64,000 nucleotides of DNA. Source: Selaginella tamariscina. Taxonomy: Eukaryota > Streptophyta > Lycopodiopsida > Selaginellales > Selaginellaceae. The notes beneath the pieces were generated by a model. That model was not told the DNA's origin and ran no database searches. It saw nothing but the letters and a program-made list of their open reading frames with translations. The translations under genes and the position numbers were made by a program. The stretch is from contig PUQB01000122.1 in the NCBI GenBank assembly GCA_003024785.1, positions 479,481 to 543,480 of the forward strand. Direction: 5' to 3'. Shown in pieces: positions 24,716 to 36,779 of the stretch (the stretch's first letter is position 1; every line of letters starts with the position of its first letter).

Positions 24716-25620
24716 TAATGGAGGAGATTTGCAGCAGCAACAACATGCACTTCTTATTTGGCAAGTGTTTTTTGAGTATGACATACTTGCACTCCATGAT
24801 GTTGATGGTAGGTCAAATAGGGAATCCCCTTAAATGTGGAGCTTTGATCGGCCAAATAGTTTTATGGAACATGCTTCTAAATAGTTTCATGGAACAAACT
24901 TTATTTAGATCATATAGTGTTGTTATGTTCAAGTCTAAGTTGCAAGTATCAAGAGAGACATTTGAGTTTCTGTGCAAAGAACTTGTTCATTCTTTACAGC
25001 GTATAGACACTCATTTGCCACTTGCAATACAAATTGACATGTGTGTTGTGTGGCACTTGGTATGATGAAGTGACACTTATGAAATTGAAAACACAATAGT
25101 ACATAGAATTGTTAAGGAATTTTATTGTGCTTTCAAAGAAGAATTGTGTGATAAATGCATTAAGTCACCATCGCTAGCACGAATGAAACAACTAGCAACA
25201 TAATTTGAAAATATAGGGGTGTATGGTATGTTGTTGGTACCATTGATGAAAGTTATATATTATTGCTTCAGTTACAAATGCTCAATATTATTTTAATAAG
25301 AAAGGGTTTTATTTAATGATTTTGCAATTAATAGTATTAGTGAAGAAACTTATTTGAGATTATGATGTTGAAGTTTATATGACTCAAATGTTTTTAAACA
25401 ATCTCCTTTCAAAGGTAGCAAGCAAGGACTTGACCAAGTCAAATACTCTTGGAACTTCGTTTAGTTTAGCACCTATATGCTGTAGTGTGCACTTGTGAGT
25501 ATAATGATAACAAACTGAGGAACTTGCCATATCAAGTAGCTGCATGTTGTGTTTTACACAATTTGTGTATTATATACGATGATAAAAACTAGATATTAGA
25601 ATAGAAATAGAACTACACAA
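24660..25620 (+). pseudogene. Decayed PIF/Harbinger DDE transposase
   Basis: Family transposases cut and paste at TWA targets. Over several frames one can follow VSRETFEFLCKEL, LQRIDTHLPLAIQIDM, HRIVKEFYCAF, KSPSLARMKQLAT and VGTIDESYI (the first DDE aspartate region, usually GTIDGSHI). KKGFYLMILQLIV, DYDVEVYMTQMFLNN and the C-terminal AACCVLHNLC follow in the order of the family. At least four stops or frameshifts interrupt it. Terminal inverted repeats were not identified. It could belong with the TTA-flanked MITE at 171-581 only as a superfamily relative. Confidence 0.75.
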
Positions 25621-28083
25621 TGCTTTGCTACTGAGTAATAGCAAGAATTATTGAAGCAACTGTAAAAAAATAGATAAAAGATGTAATTAACTAAAGAACA
25701 ACTATTAAGCTTCAAACAATAATTTATATAATTTAAATAAATGACATGATGAAACTCACACCAATGGAAATTATGCATGAGCAATTAAAGATGAGATACA
25801 GGAAAGTATAAGTTATAGTACATTAAGTTTTCATCAATTGGTAAGGACTTAATAATAAAAAATTTATATAATCAAGCTAATAAAGAAATAGTAAAGCATG
25901 TGTTTGGTTCATAATGTTCCAGAAGAATAAAATCAATTTTATTTACTTATTAAGTATTTTTTTTTTAAAGCTTAATAAGCTCTTCAGAGTGACTCTTAAT
26001 TACAGAATTGTAAATGTTCATAACTGTTTTAAATGCAATTATCTTAGATAATACCTTATTTAATTTTTAGAATTAATTGGCTTCTTTATTGTTTTCAGCT
26101 CCTTGATGTTTTCATCTTTCTCTTGTGGTAAGTTAACACCCTCACTATCCAAAGCACCTTCCATGAATTTCTTTACATAAATTAACCTTTTACCATAAAC
26201 TTATGTATAGCCTCATACTAACACGAAGAACATCAAGTATATTAGATAGTTGATATGTCAATTATTTTCACTTATTTCATTATAAGATTTAATCTTCTTA
26301 TTTATTGCAACAACTATAACATTCTTCTTAAAATCTGAACACACTGTTGGAAATAAAAACATAAATTATTGTACATGTTATGAAAATACAATTGAAATAA
26401 AACCTTACCAACATATTTATTTGAAGCTTTTGCAAAAGATTCACACATGTTTTGTGGGTTCACAAAACTTATCAAACTCTTTTTCATATAGATCAACACT
26501 ATATGTATTTATTTTAACAATTTTTTACTTCTTTTTTTTTTTTATTGTACTTCTCTGCCTTTGTTTTCTTAATAACACTAATTTTTCCCTTATTTTTTTA
26601 TCTTTACAATTTTACATTAAAATTCTTAACATCCTTTACATAATGAGAAGAAAAAACATAAACGACTTGTAATAACAAAGAAGGCTTGAATACGTTAGAA
26701 TTCAAGAGGTTTTTACCAAGAGAGTGAAATGAAGGCCTCACATTGAATTCAATATTAACTTTACACTCACCTAATTAACTTGAGACTGCTCATAATCTTC
26801 ATTCTTTATGTGTTAATTCCATTGTTTTGTACACAATTCTTCATATCATTGTTATTAGTCGTGAACACAAAATTTGTCTTACTCAACATTTATGAAATTT
26901 GTCTTACATAATGCTTATGTAAATAATTAGGGTAATTACATGCCAAGTGTTAATCAATAAGTCCATAGTTATTCATATCACCTCACAAATTTAAATCTGT
27001 TTAATTATATAATTTAATCCACATCAACACCAACTTAATGCCTACATTGACAATTATACAATTTTCACTACAATGGTGATTTATAAATTTTTTAATTGAC
27101 TTGTTATAAATAACCCCCCTTGTGGAAACTTGATTCAAAAAGGTGAATAACACTCGTGTATGAATAATTCATGTAATTATAACGTAATATATGTACAACT
27201 TGAATAAATATATAAAATTAATTAATTCTAACTTTTATGAATTTAATCTTCATAAACTCATTTTTTCTATTTGTTTTTTGACTTTAAGTAAAATATTTTG
27301 AAGGATAAGGAGCTCTATCATATTGAACATATTTAAATAAATAAATATATATTTAATCTCATTCAAGAGGTTGTAAAACTTATTTCATTTATTCTCAACT
27401 TTTTATTACTTATTCAATCCTAACATTATTTGAGCATAATATTTTCTTCACTAAGTTCATTTTTTTCTAATATAATTTTTGTTTCAACCTAATTTCTAAC
27501 TTGAATTTTTTTTTTTAAAGTAATTTTATTCCATTAAAATGTTTGATTATTATTATAATTATTAACTTAATTTCTTTTCTACAAGGTTTTGGAATTATGT
27601 TGTTAAAAACAACTATTAATAACATTATTTATGCTACATATCACAACTTAACATTATATTCTTTAAATGATGTTGGCATATTCTTATAGATTACAAAATA
27701 TTCTTAAATATATACTCAAAATCACATACGTCATGTCGTATATTAATTTATTAACAAGAAATGTATATTTTAAAGAATTTTATAACTCACTTTTTTCCAA
27801 ATTAATAATTAGTTATTAAACACTCAATTTAACATATTCAAATTGGGTTTCCTGTGTGTATGTAGTATTAATATGAATTATAATGTTAATAGGTTTAGAA
27901 TAAACATTGTTTTTAAATATATACAATGTTATAGAATCACACAGTTTAAGTTTTATAAATAAAGCAGTGAATAGACTTAGATTTATTTGTTATTTTAGAA
28001 TAAAATAACAAATAAAGTTATACCTTGTAACACACGCACACGCACACGCACGCACACAAAATTAACCACCTCGATGTCCCGTT
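25621..28083. other. AT-rich intergenic DNA
   Basis: No gene recognised. On the minus strand around 26215-26090 a short stretch reads coding-like (RLIYVKKFMEGALDSEGVNL), but it stands alone. A (CA)n-type tract lies at 28031-28060, just beyond the end of the GH27 gene. Confidence 0.55.
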
Positions 28084-28461
28084 TTACATTGTAAAGAGAA
28101 TACCATGTCCAGAAACTTGACTGGACAAGAAATTCACAACTAACACTTGTTTGTTACTCCATGCCTCCTTTCCAGAGCAAGAAATAAACGCATCCTCGTA
28201 TGCAAATATATTCACCTGTAATGTGTAAACACCCAAAGTGAAACTAACTGCAAGTGCGTGCGTGGTGCGTGTGCGTGTGTAAGAGAGAGAGATCGTTTGA
28301 CGCTATCTATATATAAGCATATAAACACATAAAAGATTAACACATACACATGATGTATTTTTCTACAAATATATGTAACTATATAGAAAAGACACGTAGA
28401 AATAACAAAAACGCATGTATATGAAATAGTAATGCCAAAGTGTAAGTACACATATATGAAC

Positions 28462-28526
<65 letters not shown>

Positions 28527-30887
28527 ATATGGCCATATATATACCTGTTGCTCCTGGTCCTTATTTCTTTTATGTTGTAACAAATCCAAGAGAGACAAGC
28601 CCACGGTTCGAGTCCTCCTACAGAGCAATGTATACTTGGTTAGAGTTCGAGCCTCGTGCTAACCATACTCTTTCGAGGAGGTTCGACCTTGGGACCTCTT
28701 TGTTTCCATAACCCTGGGAGTTTACCTCCCGGACCGTCAGATTTGTGAGTAAATCCAGTGCTTAGACGGCGGAGATCGCCTCCAAACATCAAAGGGAACT
28801 TTGCCATTGCCCATAGTGTCATCTGCATATATTATTAGTAATCAGATCAATATATACTAACTAGATTTTTTATGCCGTGGGACTATTTAGAATATTTAAA
28901 TATATAACTATTTATGAATCATCAAACGTATACCTAAGTAATAATATTATAATTAATCTAAATTCATTATACCTGTGTTCTCTTCTCGTATGGACCATAC
29001 GTAGCAGCTGCACCAAAAATTCACATTATACACGTATGCACACACATCGAAACACAAACATGTGCATTGTGTATGTGTGTGTGCAGGCCAATATATTATA
29101 CCTGGTATATCACACACACACGCACGCACACAGATACACACACCCGCGGTGTACGTGTGTATTACCTGCATCAGTACGGCGCCCAGATGGTAACATATCT
29201 AAATCTACCAATCATCTTTGGTGACTCGGTACATGTTTACGATTTGTGAAACCCTTACAGCTAAACCTCGTGTTGCACCTAATAAGAAGAAAACAAATTT
29301 ATTTATAATAACTATATGTTACCTGCACATATATATGTGTGTGTGTGTGTGGAGAGATGAACATGATCCTAAAAGATGTACCTAGAGAGATAGAGTACAC
29401 CATTGGACTGCCAGATTCCCGGATCGCATTAGACACTTCATGAATCTACAAATATAATATTTATCTAAGTATATATTACAGATATTCATATGCGCATGCA
29501 TACATAGCATAAACGATACTATACACACTTGGCATTTGTAGACACCTATATATGTTATCACAAACGCTCACATGTACACAGACACACATATACTTACCTC
29601 ATCAAATTGTGCTCCAAACACACAATCATGTTTAATGAAATCAATGCCCCAAGTGCATATTGTTGATATAAAGATTTTATAAACATTTTCCCGCCTTCAT
29701 GTGTTGAGTTTACACCACAAAGCACTTCTCCATCCATGGACATGGCTGGTGCATAAGGGCAATATCCCTTGCGCTCTAGCCTTTGCCTAGAAAAACAGAC
29801 ATTTTTCACCAGAAGGCCAAGTTATTCGAAAGTTTGCTTCTCGTGATCTTGTGAAGCCCTCAACTATATACAATATATATATGTGTGCGTGTGCGTGTGC
29901 GTATTAAATAAAGCAAGACACACACAAAAATGAAAGACACAATGTATTGAGTATTATACACGTGCATATATTATGTCGGTGTATGCATAGAATTTAGTAA
30001 AATAATTGCATATCTATACATAACACTATGAACACAATATATATATATATATATAAATAATTACCTCCCAAAACTGGTGTTTTCCTCTTAATAGCAGCAG
30101 TGCTAATACCCCTCATGACATGAATACCAAGTTTAGTCCCATTGCATGTATTTTTTCAGCAATAGGAGCGAACCCTTTACCATTCACTGTTGAAGGCCAT
30201 CTTTTGGGGTCTGGTACAGGCCTCCCATACTCGTCTATAATGTCATAACCAGGTGTTTTAGCAGATGATTTACTAAACCATCCATGTTTAAGCTGAGGTA
30301 CCACAAATAATCAATCACTACATACTGCATTCAAAGTAGTATTAGTTACATATTATATATTATACAATTAATATTATACACAACTAAATAATAAAAGCAA
30401 TACATATTACAAGTTATTTGCCAAGAAAAGTTAGCTAAACATATTAATTATTATAATTAAATTAAATACTAGTTGTTTTTAATCGCTTTAGATTAAATAA
30501 CCTACTTCATAACCATGTGGTTTAAGCTTTTCTGCAACTATTTTTGCATTTTCCATAAACTCTTCTTCAGATATTGTAAAAGAAAATGAATCATATGAGT
30601 TCCATCCTCGAGGTGGTGTTGCTGATATTGTACCTTCTCCACCGACTCTACACAAACAAACATATGTACGTGAGCGTATGTGTGTATGCGTGCGTGTGTA
30701 AGAATGTATGTGTTATTAAAAGGTATGTTTTCCTGTGTGAATATACATTGGTGAATATACATTAAAAGATCTCTCTCTCCACACACACACAAAAGACATG
30801 AGAAACTTACAATAAGATTGTTGTGCTGAAGAAAATAAGCAAGCAAGAGAATGTTTTCCTTGAAGCTTCTAACATGACGGCGTTCAT
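28084..30887 (-). pseudogene. Decayed GH27 alpha-galactosidase / beta-L-arabinopyranosidase-like gene (APSE type)
   Basis: The plant APSE-like GH27 group acts on cell-wall arabinogalactan sugars after secretion. Exons on the minus strand: 30887-30811 (signal peptide, MNAVMLEASRKTFSCLLIFF), 30647-30506 (TPPRGWNSYDSFSF), 30324-30065, about 29862-29598, 29445-29382, 29278-29166, 29007-28973, 28822 to about 28728, and 28215-28084 (final exon, stop TAA 28086-28084). Recognisable blocks are YVVIDYLWY, DEYGRPVPDPKRWPS, IHVMRGIST, the nucleophile region IDFIKHDCVFG, VNMYRVTKDDW, DLDMLPSG and WAMAKFPLMFGGDLRRL. Breaks: one-base shifts near 30303, 30127, 29650 and 28765. After KDDW the roughly 30-residue stretch that normally precedes DLDMLP is gone, with a shift at the joint (about 29195). 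Splice borders remain. The missing segment makes a dead gene more likely than sequencing error alone. Confidence 0.82.
28468..28523. repeat. (CT)n(CA)n microsatellite in GH27 intron
   Basis: CT run followed without a break by CA run. It gives rise to spurious open frames on both strands. Confidence 0.9.
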
Positions 30888-31103
30888 TGTTTGCCAAGAT
30901 GGTATATGCGAAGAATATAGTGACCGTAAGCGGTTAAACTTTCCTGAAATATTAATCAACTTAGTATTCGCGTGTGTGTGTGTGTGTGTTTCTGTGAACG
31001 TATGTTTCTCTAAATTAATATATGTATGCATGTGTGTATATTGGATATGGACATGTGCATACACAGACACAATTAAGCAATGCTATGGCTAATTCCATCT
31101 ATC

Positions 31104-31104
<1 letters not shown>

Positions 31105-31180
<76 letters not shown>
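31105..31180. repeat. (TA)n(GA)n microsatellite
   Basis: TA run passing into about 50 bases of GA, between the 5' end of the GH27 gene and the unknown gene at 31.5 kb. Confidence 0.9.
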
Positions 31181-31183
<3 letters not shown>

Positions 31184-31516
31184 GCGAAACATACTTGTTT
31201 ATCTTAACCAGTATCTTCTGCGTGTGGTGTCCGTTTGTCTCTTGAGTGTGAAAAACAAGTTGCATCTTCTAAGCTACGTGTAACGATAGTTAGCCCAACA
31301 CATACACACACATGTATAAGCATAATGTAAATATAAAGCGAAAATAAAACCGTATTCTCATATGAAAATGTAGAAAGAATAGATTTCATTTAATCTATTA
31401 ATCAATAAGGGTGCTTTAGAGCTTCGTCCACTGAAATACGATCTTCCTACAAAATGATGTAAGGACGATTTAAGGGCAAACATTAGGGTACGCCATTCTT
31501 AGGGTTTCAAGAAGAG

Positions 31517-33191
31517 ATGGGAATTGCGGAGCGCAAGAAGGAGGCAGGAAGCGCATCGCCGGATCGAGGAAGCGCATCACCGGATCGAGAAAGCGCGGAT
31601 GGATGGCCGCCATCACCGGATCGGAAGAGGCGGAGAGAGCCACCGGAGGAGGCATCTCGTAAGAAGCAGAAGGGAGCGCAAAAAGCTGGTTCATCAACAG
31701 GCAAGCAATCGTGGATGTTTATTGCACGCGCTAGGGCTTTGCTCAAGGAGTTGAGAAGCTACATGCTTCCTCAACGCTTTGCCAGCAACTCAAGGCGTTA
31801 CTTGGACAAGCATCATTGTTCGGAGTGGCACCCAGCAAGATCACTGTGGAACAATTTAAAAAGAGATACGGGATGATCCAACAGGTCCCAAGAGCCATGC
31901 CTCCCTATAATCGGTAAGCATTCTTACTTGTTTTTGTGTTTAATATTATTGTTGTTCCAGGTTTAACAGAAACAACTTCCGAGTAAGGGAGGATACTCTG
32001 CGTGTAGTTGGAAGCTGTGTCTTAAAAGACGTCTACATTTCGGCTCGTCACCTTGGATTTCCAAGACAGGAGAAATCGTCAGCTAGTATTTTCTCAAGAC
32101 TTTTGTGTGTTTTTGCCCTTTTTATGCGGTACAAACCAGAGTGTGAGGACAGTCAGCAAGGACCGGAGTTCCGGGAGGAGGAGTTACGGGAGGATGAGTC
32201 GGAGTCAAATGAATCGGAGTCGGATGAATCAGATGAACGTGACGAGGCTATCTTTCTGGACATGGAGTTTCCAGATGATGACGGTGATGCTGATTACCAG
32301 CCTACAGAGAATGAATATGTCACTTCTTCTAAAGAGGAACAAGTTGAATTTGAAGCATCTGAGGAAGAGCCTGATCCTTTTCAACTCCGTTGTTATTCCG
32401 ATATTTTGGCCTTTACTACTTCTCACTCAGGCATCCGGACTTTAAAGTTGGCGGTTGACATTAAAACCGTTGTTAAGCACCGAGATCTATTACAGGTATG
32501 CAAAGCTGGTTAATGTTTGAAACCTACACTGATATTTGATACAGGTTTTTATGTATGTAGATGGCCACACCAAAGGCACTTCCAGCTTAGGGAAGGAAGC
32601 AAGGCTACCAGTATATTTACACGTATGTAACAGTTTCTTGTTTCCAAAACGACTTCTGCATGTGTTGTGCAGGCCATGGACACGAGGAATGGCGATATGG
32701 CATCTCGGAAATTGATGGGTATGTTGAGGTTGAGGGAAACGAGCTGCTTGAGTCCTCTCTCCATTCATTCCCTGAATCACCCATGGAGCCACTATCAAAG
32801 GAGTTCACTTCCTCCTTCACAAAGCAGGAGGTCCGGGACAAGTTTCGGTCGTGGAGGGCATCCTTGCTATCAGAGCGCATTGTGATTCCGGACGGCTTGT
32901 ACCCTGTTGGCCGATTTTACTACTGTACCAAGGTAAGTAGTTGATGAGTTACCAGATGTGTTTTGAGTTTTTTGAGTTTTTTGCTTTGAACAGGCATTGC
33001 AGATGCCAGGCTTTGAACGCAGCTTTGAGGCCCTTCCAATGGGAGCACTCAAGTTGTACTCAGGTTGGCTGTACATTTTGATTGGTGAGCGAGTCAGCCG
33101 GTGGACTCCAAATAAGGTTTGGAAAAGGGTTCTTACTCATGAGTATGCCCACCGGCTGGTCAGCAGCTTTTCCTCTGGAGCTTCTAATTAG
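31517..33191 (+). CDS. Unrecognised four-exon gene with basic N-terminus and acidic middle
   Basis: Not assigned to a family. Exons: 31517-31913, 31970-32495, 32673-32932 and 32994-33191 (TAG). Exon 1 starts MGIAERKKEAGSASPDRGSA, with repeated SPDR units and a basic KRRRE/RKKQK stretch (nuclear-signal-like), then ALLKELRSYMLPQ. After a one-base loss near 31780 the other frame continues as ALLGQASLFGVAPSKITVEQ and YGMIQQVPRAMPPYNR to the donor. Exon 2 gives NNFRVREDTLRVVG and VYISARHLGFPRQEKSSASI, then an acidic run (ESNESESDESDERDE). Exon 3 gives EEWRYGISEIDGYVEVEGNE and IVIPDGLYPVGRFYYCTK. Exon 4 gives SFEALPMGALKLYSGWLYIL and VSRWTPNKVWKRVLTHEYAH. The frame from exon 2 to 3 also appears off by one. 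A degenerate second copy of exon 1 lies at 23.6 kb. It could be a host gene or part of an unrecognised mobile element. Confidence 0.6.
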
Positions 33192-33875
33192 AACCTGAAG
33201 GGTCACTGGCTTGTTAGAATATATTAGAATCAAATCATGCTGTTTTAACAAGATTTAATATACGTGTACGTTGAAATCATCGTCTTTACCACTGATGCTC
33301 AACATTCTGGATCCCAAAAGACTCTCTCAAGAACTTACTGTCCTTGACTGCGACCTCTCCAGCCATCGCAACACAGGTATGGTGTTAGTGTCGAGCTACG
33401 GCAGATATTATAAATAAGTAGTGTGTTAGTAATATTGTGATATATTTATAACATTTTATATCTTAAAGGGTATAATATATTATATATATATTTAAACTTC
33501 CAAGGGTATATAGACATTTCAGGGGTATATAGGTAACTTTCCTATGATATAATGTGACGTCTATATTTGTTTATATATACGCCTTTTGATAAACAGGAAG
33601 CTCATTACGGAGCATCTCTTACAGGACGGAGCTCCAAAAAAGTTCCTACTTACAATAATATATAAATAAATAAATAGATAGAGTGTGTGTGTGTGTGGTG
33701 TGTGTGCGTGTGTGAACAGATCTTATAAAATCTATATAATATACTTTGCTACATGTATGTTATCGAGACATCTAACATTATTTATATACTTGTTCCAGAA
33801 GCTCTTTGATGAACAGAAAGCTCATTACAAAGCATCTCACACAGCAAAAAGCTCCCAATCTTGTGTGTGTGTGTG

Positions 33876-33931
<56 letters not shown>

Positions 33932-34865
33932 GTATGTCCAACAATATAACATTAAAATGTATGACCTGACACTACTCTAAACAGACATCTCTCCTTTTAC
34001 AATATATATTTATCTCACCAAACTCGATAGCCCACACACACCCATCTATATTTGTATAGAGTATATATCCTTGGTGCATATTTTATTCACCTTGTTTGAA
34101 AGTGTGCATTGGTAGATGGGACTACTAATATTTGTTTTGTAGTTTAAGTTCTATTTGGGTTTACCATTTAAATTTAAAATATTGTTTATATTTTATAACA
34201 TGTATTTTATAACATATAATTTGTAAAGTAAATTATGTTTTATCATTGAAATTTTAATATGAATATACATATGTGTGTTTTAATTATACTATATATAAAT
34301 TTCATTTAAGAATATAAAATTAAATATAGTAATAATAACATAATTTTTAAAATTACATGTAGAATATGTAGCTTTCACACGTTTATGTATATGTATATCA
34401 TTTAATAAATAGGGAAAATTATGTGTACTTGAAATCTATCTTATTTAAGTTAAAGCTTTAACGTAATTCATTTTTAATTAGAATAATTAATTATATATAA
34501 TTTATCAATTGAATGAAGTTTATTAGTAAATTTCCTAATAAATGAGTAAATATTAATGAATCTTATAATTTTCTAAATAGTTATATTATAATTGTTTAAT
34601 TATGAACTTCTAATTGGTTGCATTTTGAATACCATAACTAATTATAATTTTTATCAATTTTCAAACGTCTCATAGTTTTCTAATGTTCATCATAATTAGC
34701 AATATATTTACATAAATGTTTTCATGATATATTTTATATAAATATAAATTTAGATGCATCATAATAAGTATCATTTACATATTTTCTTATCGTAAAACAA
34801 AAAATTAATATGAAAATGTGGCAAGCAATGTGATGTTAAAAACTTTTAAAATAATTATTTTTATA

Positions 34866-34933
<68 letters not shown>

Positions 34934-35460
34934 CACACGCGCACGTGAAGTAATAGGTTTATACCGGATGGAAACGAAGACGATGTAAAGATCTCTCTCT
35001 CTCACACACACACACACATGCGCACGCACGTGGATGCATAACAGCTACAAAACTGGCTGCAACCTTACGTATATTTCTTGATCATACTGTTAGATAAATG
35101 GACCGCACTCGTAGAAAGAGAGAGATTTATACAGATTGACAAGGTTGGCACCATGGAACTACCATGAATACCTAGTAAAACTTATTATTAAAATTTTAAT
35201 ACTTTCCAAAATCATAATGTCAAAGCACATAAGTATTTAAAGTAAAAAATTTTAAAATGATAATAAATTCACTAGAAATATTCTTTTATAAAAGAAAAAA
35301 ATCTAAAAATGTTTATTTATCAAGTTTATTATATATCTAATTCATCTATGACATAGGATGTGTCTTAGTGTTTGGTTAATACATTTAAAGCTCTTGACAA
35401 TCATATAACATTTGCATACAAATCACCAACACACGAGCACATCAGTAACTTATTGAAGAA
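33192..35460. other. Intergenic AT-rich DNA with microsatellites and a small direct repeat
   Basis: Two related stretches, 33583-33640 and 33799-33860, share GAT(A/G)AACAG(G/A)AAGCTCATTAC, AGCATCTC and AGCTCC. The second reads KLFDEQKAHYKASHTAKSSQ. Simple repeats occur at 33683-33714, 33861-33937 and 34871-34930. No other coding signal was seen. Confidence 0.55.
34871..34930. repeat. (CT)n(CA)n microsatellite
   Basis: About 30 bases of CT followed by about 30 of CA. A shorter version of the same kind lies at 34991-35018. Confidence 0.9.
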
Positions 35461-35535
35461 ACTATGTACTGTATGACGATGTGGGTTTATGATCGTATAA
35501 TATACTATTTAATAATACACAAAATACCTGGCATA

Positions 35536-36010
35536 ATATCAGTAGCACATTGCCTGACAATCTCTTGTTGAGTATTGTGTTCTTTAAGAGTGCTGTTGCT
35601 AACATCTGTTTAAAAGTTATTAGCAATAACCTTTTATATATATTGTAATACACTTGTGCGTGTTGTATGTAATATAAATACATATATACACGTATTATAC
35701 CTGGTTGAGTGTATAAACGATAATTGCCAGAATTATACGACGGAATATTCATTACCTTCATAACTGAATCCAAAGCTAGAAATTGGGCTTAGAATTTTGA
35801 ATATTCTATCAGCTTGTTATTTGGTTTATCCATCCTGCATAATTAAGTTGTAACCAAGTTAAAGTCTTATACATGGAGGTAGGAGTATAAAATTATACTG
35901 TCGTGTATATAACCATGAGAGATGTTTATCTAAATAAAAAGTACACACACACACATGATCTTAGTGATTGATCTTGGAGTGGTTTGGTGGCGGTTGTTGG
36001 TTCTTCATAT
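35536..36010 (-). other. Possible exons of an unrecognised gene
   Basis: On the minus strand three stretches read like exons between plausible splice borders: about 36005-35955 (YEEPTTATKPLQDQSLRS), 35773-35700 (SVMKVMNIPSYNSGNYRLYT, ending at a GT) and 35606-35527 (SNSTLKEHNTQQEIVRQCAT, ending at a GT). No start, stop or family was recognised. They may be fragments of a dead gene. Confidence 0.3.
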
Positions 36011-36779
36011 GTACACAGATATAATTTAGTCTTCAAAAGGAACTGTATATATGTTTTTATTAAAAATGAATTGCCCTTGTTAACAAGGACATTTGCAAAA
36101 TATATATAGCATTATAATTATGCATGTATGTATTGTCTTTATTTCAAGTGATAACTATTTAACAAGACATGAACATTTCTTGGGCATTAAGGATGGTATT
36201 TTGTTTGAATTTTAAAAAACCTGTACGGAAGTGCCCACGAATGTTTGTATGGAACTATATGGCAGTGTGCAAGCTTCAACACACCAATTAGCCATCCCCT
36301 TTTGTTCATGTTGAGCGGTTGAGGAAACATTCATCAACGTAAGTAAGTTATATTAAATGTGTGTATGTATAACTAGTTAATCTGCCATATAACATAAACC
36401 TAAACTTCTATAATAATGATTAATGATTCATGAATTACAATTTAATAGAATATGCATTTTTATTACCACCATAAAGTTTGATATGACAAAAAGAAACACG
36501 TTTATTCAAAACTGTGTTACGGCTTAATTTCTTAAAGATTATTTAATCGATAAAGAATCAACTTAACTAATGTTGTGTTTCAATACTTGTGTCCATATAT
36601 ATATGTATAGGTATTCATGCTCATGTGCATGCACTTGAACATATATAAAATAAAAAAACTTTTGAAGTTGTGGATATTATACAATCTTATATATATACAT
36701 GTGTGTGCTTATGTGTATATATATATATGTGTGTGTGTGTGTAATTTTGTGAATTAACTAATTGGCAAAACAAATTGTC

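Noticed and set aside
26090..26500. Possible second ORF of a Harbinger element (Myb-like)
   Set aside because: The text has no recognisable Myb/SANT pattern, and the pieces are not joined by clear splice sites.
28212..28662. Open frames on both strands with long Ser/Leu and Thr/His runs
   Set aside because: Produced by the (CT)n(CA)n microsatellite in a GH27 intron.
28590..28700. GGTTCGAGTCC and GGTTCGACC words suggesting a tRNA gene
   Set aside because: No cloverleaf, A-box or acceptor stem could be formed around them. At most a tRNA-derived repeat.
33299..33376. Short minus-strand frame reading MAGEVAVKDSKFLRES
   Set aside because: Only 26 codons and isolated, with no family resemblance. 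Too short to support as a gene.
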